Made by a program: the position numbers and the translations under genes. This document shows, piece after piece, positions 50,756 through 59,304 of a stretch of 64,000 bases of DNA (the stretch's first letter is position 1; each line of letters starts with the position of its first letter). The stretch is from the NCBI GenBank assembly GCA_031367345.1, contig JANLPR010000118.1:124001-188000 (forward strand), given 5' to 3'. The notes below the pieces were generated by a model that was given only the letters and a program-made list of their open reading frames with translations, did no database searches and was not told the origin of the DNA. Source of the stretch: JADKIH01 sp031367345 (lineage in GTDB: Bacteria > Bacteroidota > Bacteroidia > AKYH767-A > 2013-40CM-41-45).

Positions 50756-52372
50756 ATGTCTTACTTTACCCTAGAAAAGCTTCCATTCGCAGAAACTGGC
50801 GTCCTTTCTCCAACAGTACTTGAATATATCAGAAAAGGGTCCCAATTGAGCGCTTTAATTGAATTCGAGGACACGATTGAAGGTTTTAATCAGATTATAA
50901 AGAAGAACCCCACTTTCAGAGGTAACAGAGAAAAGCTCAGAAACGTATTGATCGATCAATATAAAGCTTCAAAAATAGGCTTAAATGACAAGGTTTCTGA
51001 AAATATCAAATCGTTAACATCCTTAAATACATTTACAGTAACTACGGGTCACCAACTGAATATTCTTTCCGGACCACTGTATGTTTTTTATAAGTTAGTT
51101 TCGACAATCAATTTGGCAGAGCAACTTCGATTGAAATTCCCATCCCACAATTTCATTCCGATTTATTGGATGGCAAGTGAGGATCATGATATTGAAGAAA
51201 TCAACCATATCAATTTGTTTGGGAAGAGACCGGCATTTGAAACTCTTTATGCAGGACCAACAGGAAGATTACCTATCAGTGAAACTACAAAAGCGATAAA
51301 TGAAATAATAGAACTTTTAGGCCAAAGTACACACGCAGATGAACTGAAGAAAGTTATTCAAGAAAGTTATCTTGGTACTACAAACTTATCGGATGCAACG
51401 CGTAAATGGGTAAATTATTTTTTTGAAAAATATGGCCTAGTAATTCTAGATGCGAACGAGCGAACTTTTAAAGAATCCTTTGCTCCAATTATTAAGAAAG
51501 AATTATTACAAAGCTTTATTAAGCAAGAGACAGAGAAAGCAATTAAAATATTAAAAAATAATTTTCACATTCAAGTAAATCCAAGAGAAATAAATCTCTT
51601 TTATTTGCATAATAATTTAAGAAATCGAATCGTAAAAGTCGGAAATCATTTTGAAGTTTTAAATTCTACAATCCGATTTACAGAAGAAGAAATTGAAGCA
51701 GAAGTAGTTTCTTATCCTGAAAAATTTAGTCCGAATGTATTACTTCGTCCTCTTTATCAACAATGGATACTACCAAATATTGCAAACATTGGTGGTCCGG
51801 CAGAACTAGAATATTGGCTGGAGTTGAAACCTGCGTTTGATGCAACACATATACAAATGCCAATCTTAATGTTACGCAACAGCGCTTTAATAATCGATAA
51901 AACCATCAACACCAAATGGAATAAATTTGGCTTTACTACAAACGATTTTTTTCTTGATGAAAATGAATTAGTAAAAAAACATCTTTCATCCGGCAAATTG
52001 AAAGATTTTGACACCTTATTTTTTCAGAATAAAATAATATCAGAGTTTGACAAGCTCATTGAACAAGTGTCTAACATTGATATTACACTTAAAGCAAGTT
52101 TTGAGTCAGAAAAACACAAATTATTGAATTCTTTAAAATCATTAGAGGAGAAAGTTATTAGGACTGTCAAGAAAAAAGAGGAAACAGAATTAAATCAAAT
52201 TTATAAAATTAAAGAAAAATTGTTTCCTCAAAAAAAATTGCAAGAAAGAATTGACTCCGTTCTGCCATATTACTTAAAGGATGGAATGGAGTTTATTGAA
52301 TTATTAAAAAAATCATTTGACCCATTCGATCCAAGTTTCTTAGTATTTAAAGAAGATGAAAGTAACTCTTAA
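50756..52372 (+). CDS. bshC: Bacillithiol biosynthesis cysteine-adding enzyme BshC
   Basis: Adds cysteine to glucosaminyl-malate in the last step of bacillithiol synthesis, a thiol redox buffer in Firmicutes and many Bacteroidota. The 538-residue length matches. Family motifs are FTVTTGHQLNILSGPLYVFYKLVSTINLAEQL, IPIYWMASEDHDIEEINHINLFGK, SPNVLLRPLYQQWILPNIANIGGPAELEYWLELKPAFDA, and a C-terminal coiled coil (about 440-500, KASFESEKHKLLNSLKSLEEKVIRTVKKKEETELNQIYKIKEKLFP, written here in outline). Convergent with the phosphoesterase gene; the two coding ends overlap by 4 bp. Confidence 0.95.
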   Translation: MSYFTLEKLPFAETGVLSPTVLEYIRKGSQLSALIEFEDTIEGFNQIIKKNPTFRGNREKLRNVLIDQYKASKIGLNDKVSENIKSLTSLNTFTVTTGHQLNILSGPLYVFYKLVSTINLAEQLRLKFPSHNFIPIYWMASEDHDIEEINHINLFGKRPAFETLYAGPTGRLPISETTKAINEIIELLGQSTHADELKKVIQESYLGTTNLSDATRKWVNYFFEKYGLVILDANERTFKESFAPIIKKELLQSFIKQETEKAIKILKNNFHIQVNPREINLFYLHNNLRNRIVKVGNHFEVLNSTIRFTEEEIEAEVVSYPEKFSPNVLLRPLYQQWILPNIANIGGPAELEYWLELKPAFDATHIQMPILMLRNSALIIDKTINTKWNKFGFTTNDFFLDENELVKKHLSSGKLKDFDTLFFQNKIISEFDKLIEQVSNIDITLKASFESEKHKLLNSLKSLEEKVIRTVKKKEETELNQIYKIKEKLFPQKKLQERIDSVLPYYLKDGMEFIELLKKSFDPFDPSFLVFKEDESNS

Positions 52373-53526
52373 TCAATTATAAACTTTCCGGTTGTAATTT
52401 CTTTTTTATCGCTTAAAATTCTATAAAAATAAATTCCTGATGATAATCCATCACGTTTGAAAGGAATTGACTTGGTATTACCAAAAGAAACAATTTCTTC
52501 TTTCTTTTTAGTTCCCAAATTGTCATAGACTTCAAGATACGTTTTAGTTGTGCTCTCTTCAATATTCTCCAAATTAATTACACCTTGATCAATAATAGGA
52601 TTCGGATAAATGAATGAAGTTTGAAGTGATCTTGTTATATCTTGAACTTTATTGGTCAAAAATATTTCTTCTACCGGCCTAGCATTGGCACTATTGCCAG
52701 CATATGGGAGACCATACATATCTTCAATTGTTCGTAACAAATTATAATGATTATATCCATTAGTTGAATATTGTCCGGATTGAATCATTGGACCAACAAA
52801 TATACATGGAATATGGTTTGAGCTAAGATTATCATCTTCATCAAAAAGTACTACTAATAAACTATTATTCATCATAGCCCAATTTACATAGGCTGATAGA
52901 TTTGTATTTACCCAAGCATCGCCTGAAATTATTCTAGCCGGATCCACACCATTGTGCATATCATTATCCATATTAGGAATCACAAAACTTACCGTAGGCA
53001 AATTTGTAAAATCAGAAGGAAAATGATCCATTGTTAAATTGATAGACGTTGGTATTTGATTTGTACCGTTTCCCTGCCAATTAATCCAAGGGCTATGTTT
53101 CCGGCCATAACTTCCTGATGCACCTACAAGAGATCCAATTGCAGGAAGGTCTTCTGAATATCCTGTAAAAGTAAAACCCGAATTAATAAGTGACGCACCT
53201 AAGTTAGGAGTTGACCATGGAGTTCCTACTGGTAAATTATCATTAGTAACACCTTGATTTGATCCTGAGAATAGCATTATGTAATTCGGTTGGCTTGGAT
53301 GACTTAGTGCATAATATTCTACCATATTAGCACCAATGGAAGAAAGGTGATTAATATAAGGAGCGGAGGGACATCCAATAACCTGGCTATAGCCATGATT
53401 TTCCAAAACACATATTACTATATGATCAGGCCTAGGAATACTTGCATTTGACTTTTGGATACCAGAGATGATGGTCAATACAAATACTAATAGGCAAGAA
53501 ATTTTCAGAGATTGATATTTTGTCAT
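52369..53526 (-). CDS. Secreted phosphoesterase (AcpA/phospholipase C family) with T9SS sorting domain
   Basis: A 385-residue secreted hydrolase. Signal peptide about 1-31 (SLKISCLLVFVLTIISGIQKSNA). The catalytic domain belongs to the phosphoesterase/alkaline-phosphatase-like family that includes AcpA-type acid phosphatases and phospholipase C: opening DHIVICVLENHGYSQVIG (metal-binding Asp/Glu), ALSHPSQPNYIMLFSGSN, SFVIPNMDNDMHNGVD and VVLFDEDDN...NHIPCIFVGP. The C-terminal 75 residues are a Por sorting domain (QTSFIYPNPIIDQGVINLEN, SSGIYFYRILSDKKEITTGKFII). It could release phosphate from organic esters outside the cell. The frame opens at a TTG; ATG 53526 is preferred. Confidence 0.88.
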   Translation of the reverse strand: MTKYQSLKISCLLVFVLTIISGIQKSNASIPRPDHIVICVLENHGYSQVIGCPSAPYINHLSSIGANMVEYYALSHPSQPNYIMLFSGSNQGVTNDNLPVGTPWSTPNLGASLINSGFTFTGYSEDLPAIGSLVGASGSYGRKHSPWINWQGNGTNQIPTSINLTMDHFPSDFTNLPTVSFVIPNMDNDMHNGVDPARIISGDAWVNTNLSAYVNWAMMNNSLLVVLFDEDDNLSSNHIPCIFVGPMIQSGQYSTNGYNHYNLLRTIEDMYGLPYAGNSANARPVEEIFLTNKVQDITRSLQTSFIYPNPIIDQGVINLENIEESTTKTYLEVYDNLGTKKKEEIVSFGNTKSIPFKRDGLSSGIYFYRILSDKKEITTGKFIID

Positions 53527-53829
53527 GTTATTATGTAGCTTGTATTTTTTGATACGGTGCAAAAAAACAATCGATACTGTTTCAATTATGAAGTGACTGA
53601 ATCATAAGTGGTTAATAATGTCGTTTTCACACAGAACATGAATTAAAAGCAATGTTTTAACGAATAAATAGCTAAAACTTACTGTTGGATATGTTAATAA
53701 AAAAGAAAAACAATTCTCAAATGTTCTTATAAGATTCAATTTAGAAGATGAGAAAATCAAAAAAAAGAAAATGTTGCATTTGTATTGAATAAGATTCTTT
53801 AATCACAAAAAATAACAATATTTTTGCGC
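53527..53829. other. 303-bp intergenic region between phosphoesterase and guaA
   Basis: Divergent promoter region, strongly AT-rich. The 9-mer ATAAGATTC occurs twice, at 53729-53737 and 53789-53797, 60 bp apart on the guaA side. No riboswitch of a known class was recognised. A -7-like element directly precedes guaA. Confidence 0.45.
53819..53826 (+). promoter_or_regulatory. -7-like element 3 bp before the guaA start
   Basis: TATTTTTG, an exact TAnnTTTG, then CGC and the ATG at 53830. Transcription from this element would give a leaderless or nearly leaderless guaA message. No clear -33 TTG was found. Confidence 0.4.
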
Positions 53830-55353
53830 ATGCATCAGAAAATTCTCATTGCCGACTTCGGATCACAATACACACAACTTATTGCCCGTCGAATTAGAGA
53901 ACTGAATGTTTATTGCGAAATCCACCCGTTTCAACATTTTCCCGAGATCAGCTCAGATGTATTGGGAGTGATTCTTTCCGGAAGCCCTTCTTCTGTTCAC
54001 GAAAACGGACATCCCGAACTTCATCTCCCTTTTAGGGGTCAAATTCCAATCTTGGGAATTTGTTATGGTGCTCAATTACTTTCGTTTCAAAACGGAGGGG
54101 AGATTTTGCCTTCCAAAATAAGAGAATATGGTCGCGCACATTTGGTCTCGATTAGTGAGAATCCTCTTTTAAAAAACATCGCTCGCAAATCAATAGTTTG
54201 GATGTCGCATGGTGATACGATTTCAAGCATTCCTCAAAATTTTGAAATACTTGCAAGCACAGAAGAAGTGAAAATTGCTGCCTTCAAAATTAAGAATGAA
54301 AATACATTTGGAATTCAATTCCATCCTGAAGTCACGCATTCAGTTGATGGAAAACAATTATTAAAAAATTTTTTAGTTGACATTTGTGGATGTACTCAAG
54401 ATTGGACACCTAAATCGTTTGCGCAAGAAACGATTGAAAATTTGAAAAAACAATTGCAGAATGATATCGTCGTTCTTGGGTTATCAGGAGGAGTCGATAG
54501 TTCAGTTGCTGCAGTTCTCCTTCATAAAGCAATTGGTACAAATCTTCATTGTATTTTTGTTGATAATGGTCTATTGAGAAAAGATGAGTTCGAGCAAGTA
54601 TTGGATTCATATAAAAGCATGGGATTAAATATAACCGGGGTAGATTCAAAGGAAAAGTTTTACTTAGCCTTAGAAGGTCTTACTGATCCTGAAGAAAAGC
54701 GGAAAGCAATAGGAAAAACTTTTATCGAAGTTTTCGATGAGGAAGCACATAGAATAAAAAACGTAACATGGTTAGCTCAAGGCACAATTTATCCGGATAT
54801 TATAGAGAGTGTGAGTATTAATGGACCTAGTGCAACAATTAAAAGTCACCATAATGTTGGAGGACTTCCTGAAACGATGAAACTTAAAGTAGTTGAACCG
54901 CTAAATACACTTTTCAAAGATGAAGTACGTTCTGTTGGGAGAGAACTAAAGATCGATAACGTTATTTTAAACAGACATCCATTCCCTGGCCCGGGTTTAG
55001 CAATTCGAATACTAGGGAATATTACCCGTGAAAAGGTTGCTATTGTTCAACAGGCTGATGAAATTTTTATTTCACAACTAAAGAAAGAAGGTTTATATGA
55101 TTCAGTTTGGCAAGCAGGCGCAATTTTATTACCAGTTCAATCGGTTGGAGTAATGGGCGATGAACGAACGTATGAGAACGCGATCTGTTTACGTGCGGTT
55201 CAATCGGTCGATGGAATGACAGCTGACTGGGTTCATTTACCTTATAACTTTCTAGCCAATGTTTCTAACGAAATAATAAATAAGGTGAAAGGAATAAACA
55301 GAGTAGTTTATGACATTAGTTCAAAACCACCAGCAACAATAGAATGGGAATAA
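53830..55353 (+). CDS. guaA: GMP synthase (glutamine-hydrolysing)
   Basis: Converts XMP to GMP using glutamine and ATP in the cytoplasm. The 507-residue protein has the glutamine amidotransferase class I domain (about 1-190) with nucleophile Cys78 in GICYGAQLL, and His/Glu in FGIQFHPEVTHS. The ATP-pyrophosphatase domain follows with the P-loop LSGGVDSSVAAVLL at about 218-231, then the dimerisation domain with PFPGPGLAIRILG and QSVGVMGDERTYENAICLRAV. All catalytic elements present. The frame opens at TTG 53824; the ATG six bases on matches the family (MHQKILIADFGSQYTQLIARR). Leads a five-gene rightward run. Confidence 0.97.
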   Translation: MHQKILIADFGSQYTQLIARRIRELNVYCEIHPFQHFPEISSDVLGVILSGSPSSVHENGHPELHLPFRGQIPILGICYGAQLLSFQNGGEILPSKIREYGRAHLVSISENPLLKNIARKSIVWMSHGDTISSIPQNFEILASTEEVKIAAFKIKNENTFGIQFHPEVTHSVDGKQLLKNFLVDICGCTQDWTPKSFAQETIENLKKQLQNDIVVLGLSGGVDSSVAAVLLHKAIGTNLHCIFVDNGLLRKDEFEQVLDSYKSMGLNITGVDSKEKFYLALEGLTDPEEKRKAIGKTFIEVFDEEAHRIKNVTWLAQGTIYPDIIESVSINGPSATIKSHHNVGGLPETMKLKVVEPLNTLFKDEVRSVGRELKIDNVILNRHPFPGPGLAIRILGNITREKVAIVQQADEIFISQLKKEGLYDSVWQAGAILLPVQSVGVMGDERTYENAICLRAVQSVDGMTADWVHLPYNFLANVSNEIINKVKGINRVVYDISSKPPATIEWE

Positions 55354-55371
55354 TCTATTAATTAAACCACC

Positions 55372-56787
55372 GTGAAATACATTCAAATCCTTATTTTCTT
55401 TTTCCTTTCTAGTTTTGGGAATACGATTTTTGCTCAAACAAATTTGACTTCAAAAGATACATCAGAAGTTCGATTTATTAATGCTCGTAAATTTTATATT
55501 TATAAAGTTGATAAGGGAGAAACGCTCTTTAGTATTTCTCAAAAATTCAATATTCCGCAGCAAGAAATAATTGAATTTAACAAAAACATAAATAAGCAAG
55601 GCTTAAAATATAAATCTAAAATTTGGATACCGGCTTTTTCATGGTTAAATAAGGAAGCTCACAATGAAATAATAATAGAAGAAGAATATGATAAGCATCC
55701 TGAAAAGAATGTTTATAAAATCGCTATCGTAGGATTACTAAATTTACCAAAATTTTATTCTTTAGACTCTACAGTTGAAGACTCAAGTATTATTGAAGAT
55801 AATATGGAAAGAGACATCGTCAACAATTTAACTTTTGTAGAAGGAGCTATTTATAGTGCAGAGCAACTAACCAAAGAAGGATTTAAGTCTCATCTTTTTA
55901 TTCTAGATAGCGAACAAGATACTGTTAAATTATCGTCAAAACTTAGACAAGAATTACCTGACCTTATTATTTCAAATGAATCAGGAAGTACATTAAAATA
56001 TTTGTCTCATTATGCAGAGATTAAAAATATTAAACTAATTAGTTGTGGAATAAATACCACTGAATGTATTAAGGAATCCAATAATTCATATTCACTCTAT
56101 CCAAGTTCACTTACACAATGTGAAAGAATGGGATTTTTTAATTCTAAATATTTTCCTGGAGCAGTAGCTATAACAATTCACTCAAAGCAGGCGAAAGAAA
56201 ATGATAGAGCTGCGTCTTTTCGAAGTGGATGGAAAAGTGGTGGAGGCGGAAGAAATATTATCGTTGATTATACTAAAGGTGGAGCAAAAGCTATTTTAGA
56301 TAGTCTTAGCAGCTCTAAAAAAAATATTATATTTCTTTCTTTTTCGAATGAAGATATTATTACCACTATTTTAGCAGGATTGAAAAACCAAACACCAGAA
56401 AAAAATATTACCGTTGCCGGACTTCCAACATGGCAATATTTTGAAACGATAGATCAGAAATTATTAGACAAATGCAATGCAATTATCTTCAGTTCCGGTT
56501 TTATCGATTATAAAAGCACTGAAGTGGAGAATTTCAGAAAATATTTTAGAGAGAAATACAATAGTGAACCAACAGAAGCTTCATTTCAAGGAGTTGATGC
56601 AATGAAATACATTGCTAAGAATTTTTTAAAATTCGGGAAGAAATTTATTACCAACAGTAAATCGATTTATGTTGATGGATTATTTTCCGAATATGATATG
56701 GAAGAAAACGAAAACAAAACAATTCATGTTTTTCAACCAACAAAGGATGAAGATGTTAATTTGTTTTTAAAAATTAAGAAGAAATAA
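55372..56787 (+). CDS. Exported LysM-periplasmic binding (type 1) fusion protein
   Basis: A 471-residue protein starting with GTG at 55372, 18 bp after guaA. Signal peptide about 1-22 (SSFGNTIFAQ). A LysM domain follows at about 40-83 (YIYKVDKGETLFSISQKFNIPQQEIIEFN). Residues about 110-470 resemble type-1 periplasmic binding proteins of the branched-chain amino acid receptor type (YKIAIVGLLNLP, GAIYSAEQLTKEGFKSHLFILDSEQDTVKL, LSHYAEIKNIKLISCG, FFNSKYFPGAVAITIHS, NIIFLSFSNEDIITTILAGLK, VAGLPTWQYFE). This domain pair is frequent in Bacteroidota; no ABC permease is adjacent, so ligand sensing at the cell wall is more likely than import. Confidence 0.85.
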   Translation: MKYIQILIFFFLSSFGNTIFAQTNLTSKDTSEVRFINARKFYIYKVDKGETLFSISQKFNIPQQEIIEFNKNINKQGLKYKSKIWIPAFSWLNKEAHNEIIIEEEYDKHPEKNVYKIAIVGLLNLPKFYSLDSTVEDSSIIEDNMERDIVNNLTFVEGAIYSAEQLTKEGFKSHLFILDSEQDTVKLSSKLRQELPDLIISNESGSTLKYLSHYAEIKNIKLISCGINTTECIKESNNSYSLYPSSLTQCERMGFFNSKYFPGAVAITIHSKQAKENDRAASFRSGWKSGGGGRNIIVDYTKGGAKAILDSLSSSKKNIIFLSFSNEDIITTILAGLKNQTPEKNITVAGLPTWQYFETIDQKLLDKCNAIIFSSGFIDYKSTEVENFRKYFREKYNSEPTEASFQGVDAMKYIAKNFLKFGKKFITNSKSIYVDGLFSEYDMEENENKTIHVFQPTKDEDVNLFLKIKKK

Positions 56788-57689
56788 TGGCCATAAACAA
56801 AATCGATATTTCAAATTGGTTTATGGACCTTCAAGACCGTATATGCCAAGGACTAGAAGAAATTGAAGGAAAAACTAAATTTATAGAAGATATCTGGGTT
56901 AGAGAATCAGGTGGGGGAGGACGGACAAGAGTACTGAAAGAGGGGGTGATTATTGAAAAAGGCGGAGTTAATTACTCGGCCGTTTTTGGCAAGGCACCTT
57001 CGTTCTTAATTGAACAATTAGGTGTTGATTCTTCATCAGAATTTTATGCCACAGGAGTAAGTATTGTAATTCATCCAGTAAATCCTTTTGTTCCGATTAT
57101 TCATATGAATGTTAGGTATTTTGAAATGAATGGTGGAATTTCTTGGTTTGGAGGAGGAATTGATTTAACTCCACATTATGTTAAATGGGACGATGGCGTT
57201 TTCTTTCACACGCAATTAAAAGATGTTTGCGATAAGCATAGTGAACATTATTATACGGAGTTTAAAAAGTGGGCCGATAATTATTTCTTTATAAAGCATC
57301 GAAATGAAACACGAGGAATCGGCGGAATATTCTTCGATCAATTGAAAGGTGATCAAAGTTTATCGCTCGAGAGTGTTTGGGAATTTGTGAAAGGTGTTGG
57401 AAATTGTTTTTTACCAACATACTCTGAACTTATTTCTAGAAATAAAGATACGAGTTTTACCATTGAAAATCAAAACTGGCAAAGTTTACGACGTGGTCGT
57501 TATGTTGAGTTTAATTTAGTTTACGATCGAGGAACAAAATTCGGTTTGAATACAGAAGGAAGAACAGAAAGTATTTTAATGAGCTTGCCAAAAACAGCTT
57601 CATGGGAATACAACAATATGCCAAAAAAGGGAAGTCAAGAAGAGTTCACGTTATCACAATTGAAAAAAGGAATTGACTGGGTAAAATGA
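56787..57689 (+). CDS. hemF: Oxygen-dependent coproporphyrinogen III oxidase
   Basis: Cytoplasmic O2-dependent decarboxylase that makes protoporphyrinogen IX from coproporphyrinogen III in haem synthesis. The 300-residue length is standard. Conserved segments: DIWVRESGGGGRTRVLKEGVIIEKGGVN, the family's VIHPVNPFVPIIHMNVRYFE, WFGGGIDLTPHY, KHRNETRGIGGIFFDQL, RGRYVEFNLVYDRGTKFGLNTEGRTESILMSLPKTASWEY. Its ATG overlaps the preceding stop codon (TAATG). Implies an aerobic lifestyle at least part of the time. It overlaps the next gene by 4 bp (ATGA). Confidence 0.96.
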   Translation: MAINKIDISNWFMDLQDRICQGLEEIEGKTKFIEDIWVRESGGGGRTRVLKEGVIIEKGGVNYSAVFGKAPSFLIEQLGVDSSSEFYATGVSIVIHPVNPFVPIIHMNVRYFEMNGGISWFGGGIDLTPHYVKWDDGVFFHTQLKDVCDKHSEHYYTEFKKWADNYFFIKHRNETRGIGGIFFDQLKGDQSLSLESVWEFVKGVGNCFLPTYSELISRNKDTSFTIENQNWQSLRRGRYVEFNLVYDRGTKFGLNTEGRTESILMSLPKTASWEYNNMPKKGSQEEFTLSQLKKGIDWVK

Positions 57690-58360
57690 AAACATTTGGC
57701 GATCAGGCCTACCATTTTTTTAACCAGCTCCGAATCAAAGAAGCTTTGCCAAAAGGAATAAAATGTCTGTTGCCATTTAAAGACACTGAAGTTCAAAAAG
57801 TAAATCAACTATTTTTTAAAAAATATTACAACGATCATCAAGTACGAAAAATGATCATTGGAATAAATCCGGGAAGATTTGGAGCGGGAGTTACCGGTAT
57901 CAATTTCACAGATCCGGTTAATTGTGCGAGAGTTCTTAAAATTGAAAACACTTTTGAAAAACGTTCTGAGTTATCGAGCAATTTTATTTATAAAGTGATT
58001 GATTCTCTTGGAGGTCCGGAAGTATTTTTTTCTACTTTTTTTATAACCTCGGTTAGTCCAATTGGATTCACGTTAGATAATAAAAACCTAAACTATTACG
58101 ATAACAAAACTCTTCAAAGCCAGCTGAATGAATTTATAGTGCAATCGTTGAAAACACAACTGAAATTTGGGATCGATCGGAAAGCTGTTTATTGTTTAGG
58201 CGAAGGGAAAAACTACAAGTTTATTTCAGAGCTGAATAACAGATATTCCTTTTTTGAAAAAATTGTGCCATTGGCACATCCTCGATATATTATGCAATAC
58301 AAGCGAAAGGAATTGGAAAGCTACATAGAGTATTATTTGACGGTTTTGCAAGAAAATTGA
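57686..58360 (+). CDS. SMUG2-like uracil-DNA glycosylase family protein (DUF4918)
   Basis: A 224-residue UDG-superfamily protein. The first active-site motif is IGINPGRFGAGVTG (about 58-71), similar to SMUG1 motif 1 with the Asn; the second motif is LAHPRYIMQYK with His at about 198, the position of the leucine/histidine loop that inserts into DNA. Family knowledge: a group named SMUG2 from Pedobacter heparinus, previously DUF4918, has this motif set and removes uracil from DNA. The central part FFITSVSPIGFTLDNKNLNYYDNKTLQ is also typical. ATGA overlap with hemF means translational coupling; no functional link with haem is evident. Confidence 0.85.
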   Translation: MKTFGDQAYHFFNQLRIKEALPKGIKCLLPFKDTEVQKVNQLFFKKYYNDHQVRKMIIGINPGRFGAGVTGINFTDPVNCARVLKIENTFEKRSELSSNFIYKVIDSLGGPEVFFSTFFITSVSPIGFTLDNKNLNYYDNKTLQSQLNEFIVQSLKTQLKFGIDRKAVYCLGEGKNYKFISELNNRYSFFEKIVPLAHPRYIMQYKRKELESYIEYYLTVLQEN

Positions 58361-58456
58361 CTCGAGCCTTTGTTAAAAAACGGAATATTTATTAGTTAAT
58401 CTTCCAAAAATTCAACAATAATTTAGATATTTGCGTTGTATAAAATCGTTATTCAT

Positions 58457-58600
58457 ATGTCAAGTAATCATCACTCAGGTACACAAGAAAAGAAAAGTCT
58501 TTGGTTTACTTATTTTGGTAAAGGAGGAGCAGCAGTTTTTGCTCTATTATGGTTAATCATTACCATAGGCTGGATCTTTGGTGTAGTAAATTGGGGATAA
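58457..58600 (+). CDS. Small (47-residue) single-pass membrane protein
   Basis: An ATG frame of 47 residues: a polar N-terminus (MSSNHHSGTQEKKSLWFTYF) followed by GKGG and one hydrophobic helix (about 25-46, AVFALLWLIITIGWIFGVVNW). It ends 13 bp before a strong terminator, is preceded by a 96-bp intergenic gap after the glycosylase gene, and has no overlap with other genes. The helix is long enough to span the membrane with the His-rich N-terminus probably in the cytoplasm. Function unknown. Similar small membrane proteins are often overlooked in Bacteroidota genomes. Confidence 0.65.
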   Translation: MSSNHHSGTQEKKSLWFTYFGKGGAAVFALLWLIITIGWIFGVVNWG

Positions 58601-58613
58601 CAACCTTAAAAAT

Positions 58614-58648
58614 AAAAAGTGCAGCCTAAAAAATGCTGCACTTTTTTT
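58614..58648. terminator. Bidirectional intrinsic terminator after the small membrane protein
   Basis: Stem AAAAAGTGCAGC / GCTGCACTTTTT (12 bp) with a 9-nt loop, followed by further Ts on the + strand and preceded by As, so it works both ways: it ends the guaA-to-small-protein run and the leftward glucosaminidase gene. Confidence 0.9.
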
Positions 58649-58653
58649 ATGAA

Positions 58654-59304
58654 TTATTTTGAAAGCTTTTTGATCTTTTGAACATACAAAGTGTCTTCGG
58701 CATAATAAGTACCTAAAAAAATTAGATATTTTTCAGTGAGTTTAAATGAATGATCCTGCCACATTTTGTAGTCTTTAATACAAGCTTGCCAGTTATCATA
58801 AACGGCATAATTATTCTGACTTCTATATTTTTTTAATTCTTGTTGAGACCCTTTAATGATCGTGTTTGATTCAGGCAAATACAAACCGCTAGCACAAGTT
58901 TTACGCTTAAACGGATACCTCATTCCCAAAAGATTATTTGCTCTTTTTAAAAGGTAAGAAGTTAAATATCCGGACTCAATCATAATTTGGGCATAAACCT
59001 CATCCTGACAGATTAGTTTATTAGCTTGAATTTCTTCTTGCAAACTTGTAGTAGACAAAGGTAAACTAGCAGCCGAATAATTTTTCAGAAACCCTTCTTT
59101 CGCAACATTAGCATTAAACGAAAAATCGTTGAATGTTAGAATGAAAAAGAAAATGAAAAAGCAGAAAGAAAATATTATGTTTCGAGTCTTTGAGTAATCA
59201 AAGGCTTTAGTCTGAAGCATAAAGTTGCTACAATTTTCATTACGGCAAATGCAATAATCTTTTTCTACGTGTATTTTTTTTGAATGACAACAGCTCGTTT
59301 TCAT
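58654..59304 (-). CDS. Membrane-anchored glucosaminidase-domain protein with N-terminal Cys-rich segment
   Basis: A 216-residue protein. Residues 1-30 carry five Cys (CC at 5-6, CIC at 18-20, C25) and two His, an unusual metal-site-like or redox patch. A transmembrane helix is at about 42-62 (IIFSFCFFIFFFILTF). The remainder (about 85-210) is a glucosaminidase (FlgJ/NAGase-type) domain: QANKLICQDEVYAQIMIESGYLTSYLLKRANNLLGM, with the predicted catalytic Glu in IESG, then YRSQNNYAVYDNWQACIKDYKMWQ and YLIFLGTYYAEDTLYVQKIKKL. Likely cleaves peptidoglycan N-acetylglucosamine linkages from the periplasmic side, with the Cys segment in the cytoplasm. No recognised N-terminal family for the Cys-rich part. 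Confidence 0.75.
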   Translation of the reverse strand: MKTSCCHSKKIHVEKDYCICRNENCSNFMLQTKAFDYSKTRNIIFSFCFFIFFFILTFNDFSFNANVAKEGFLKNYSAASLPLSTTSLQEEIQANKLICQDEVYAQIMIESGYLTSYLLKRANNLLGMRYPFKRKTCASGLYLPESNTIIKGSQQELKKYRSQNNYAVYDNWQACIKDYKMWQDHSFKLTEKYLIFLGTYYAEDTLYVQKIKKLSK

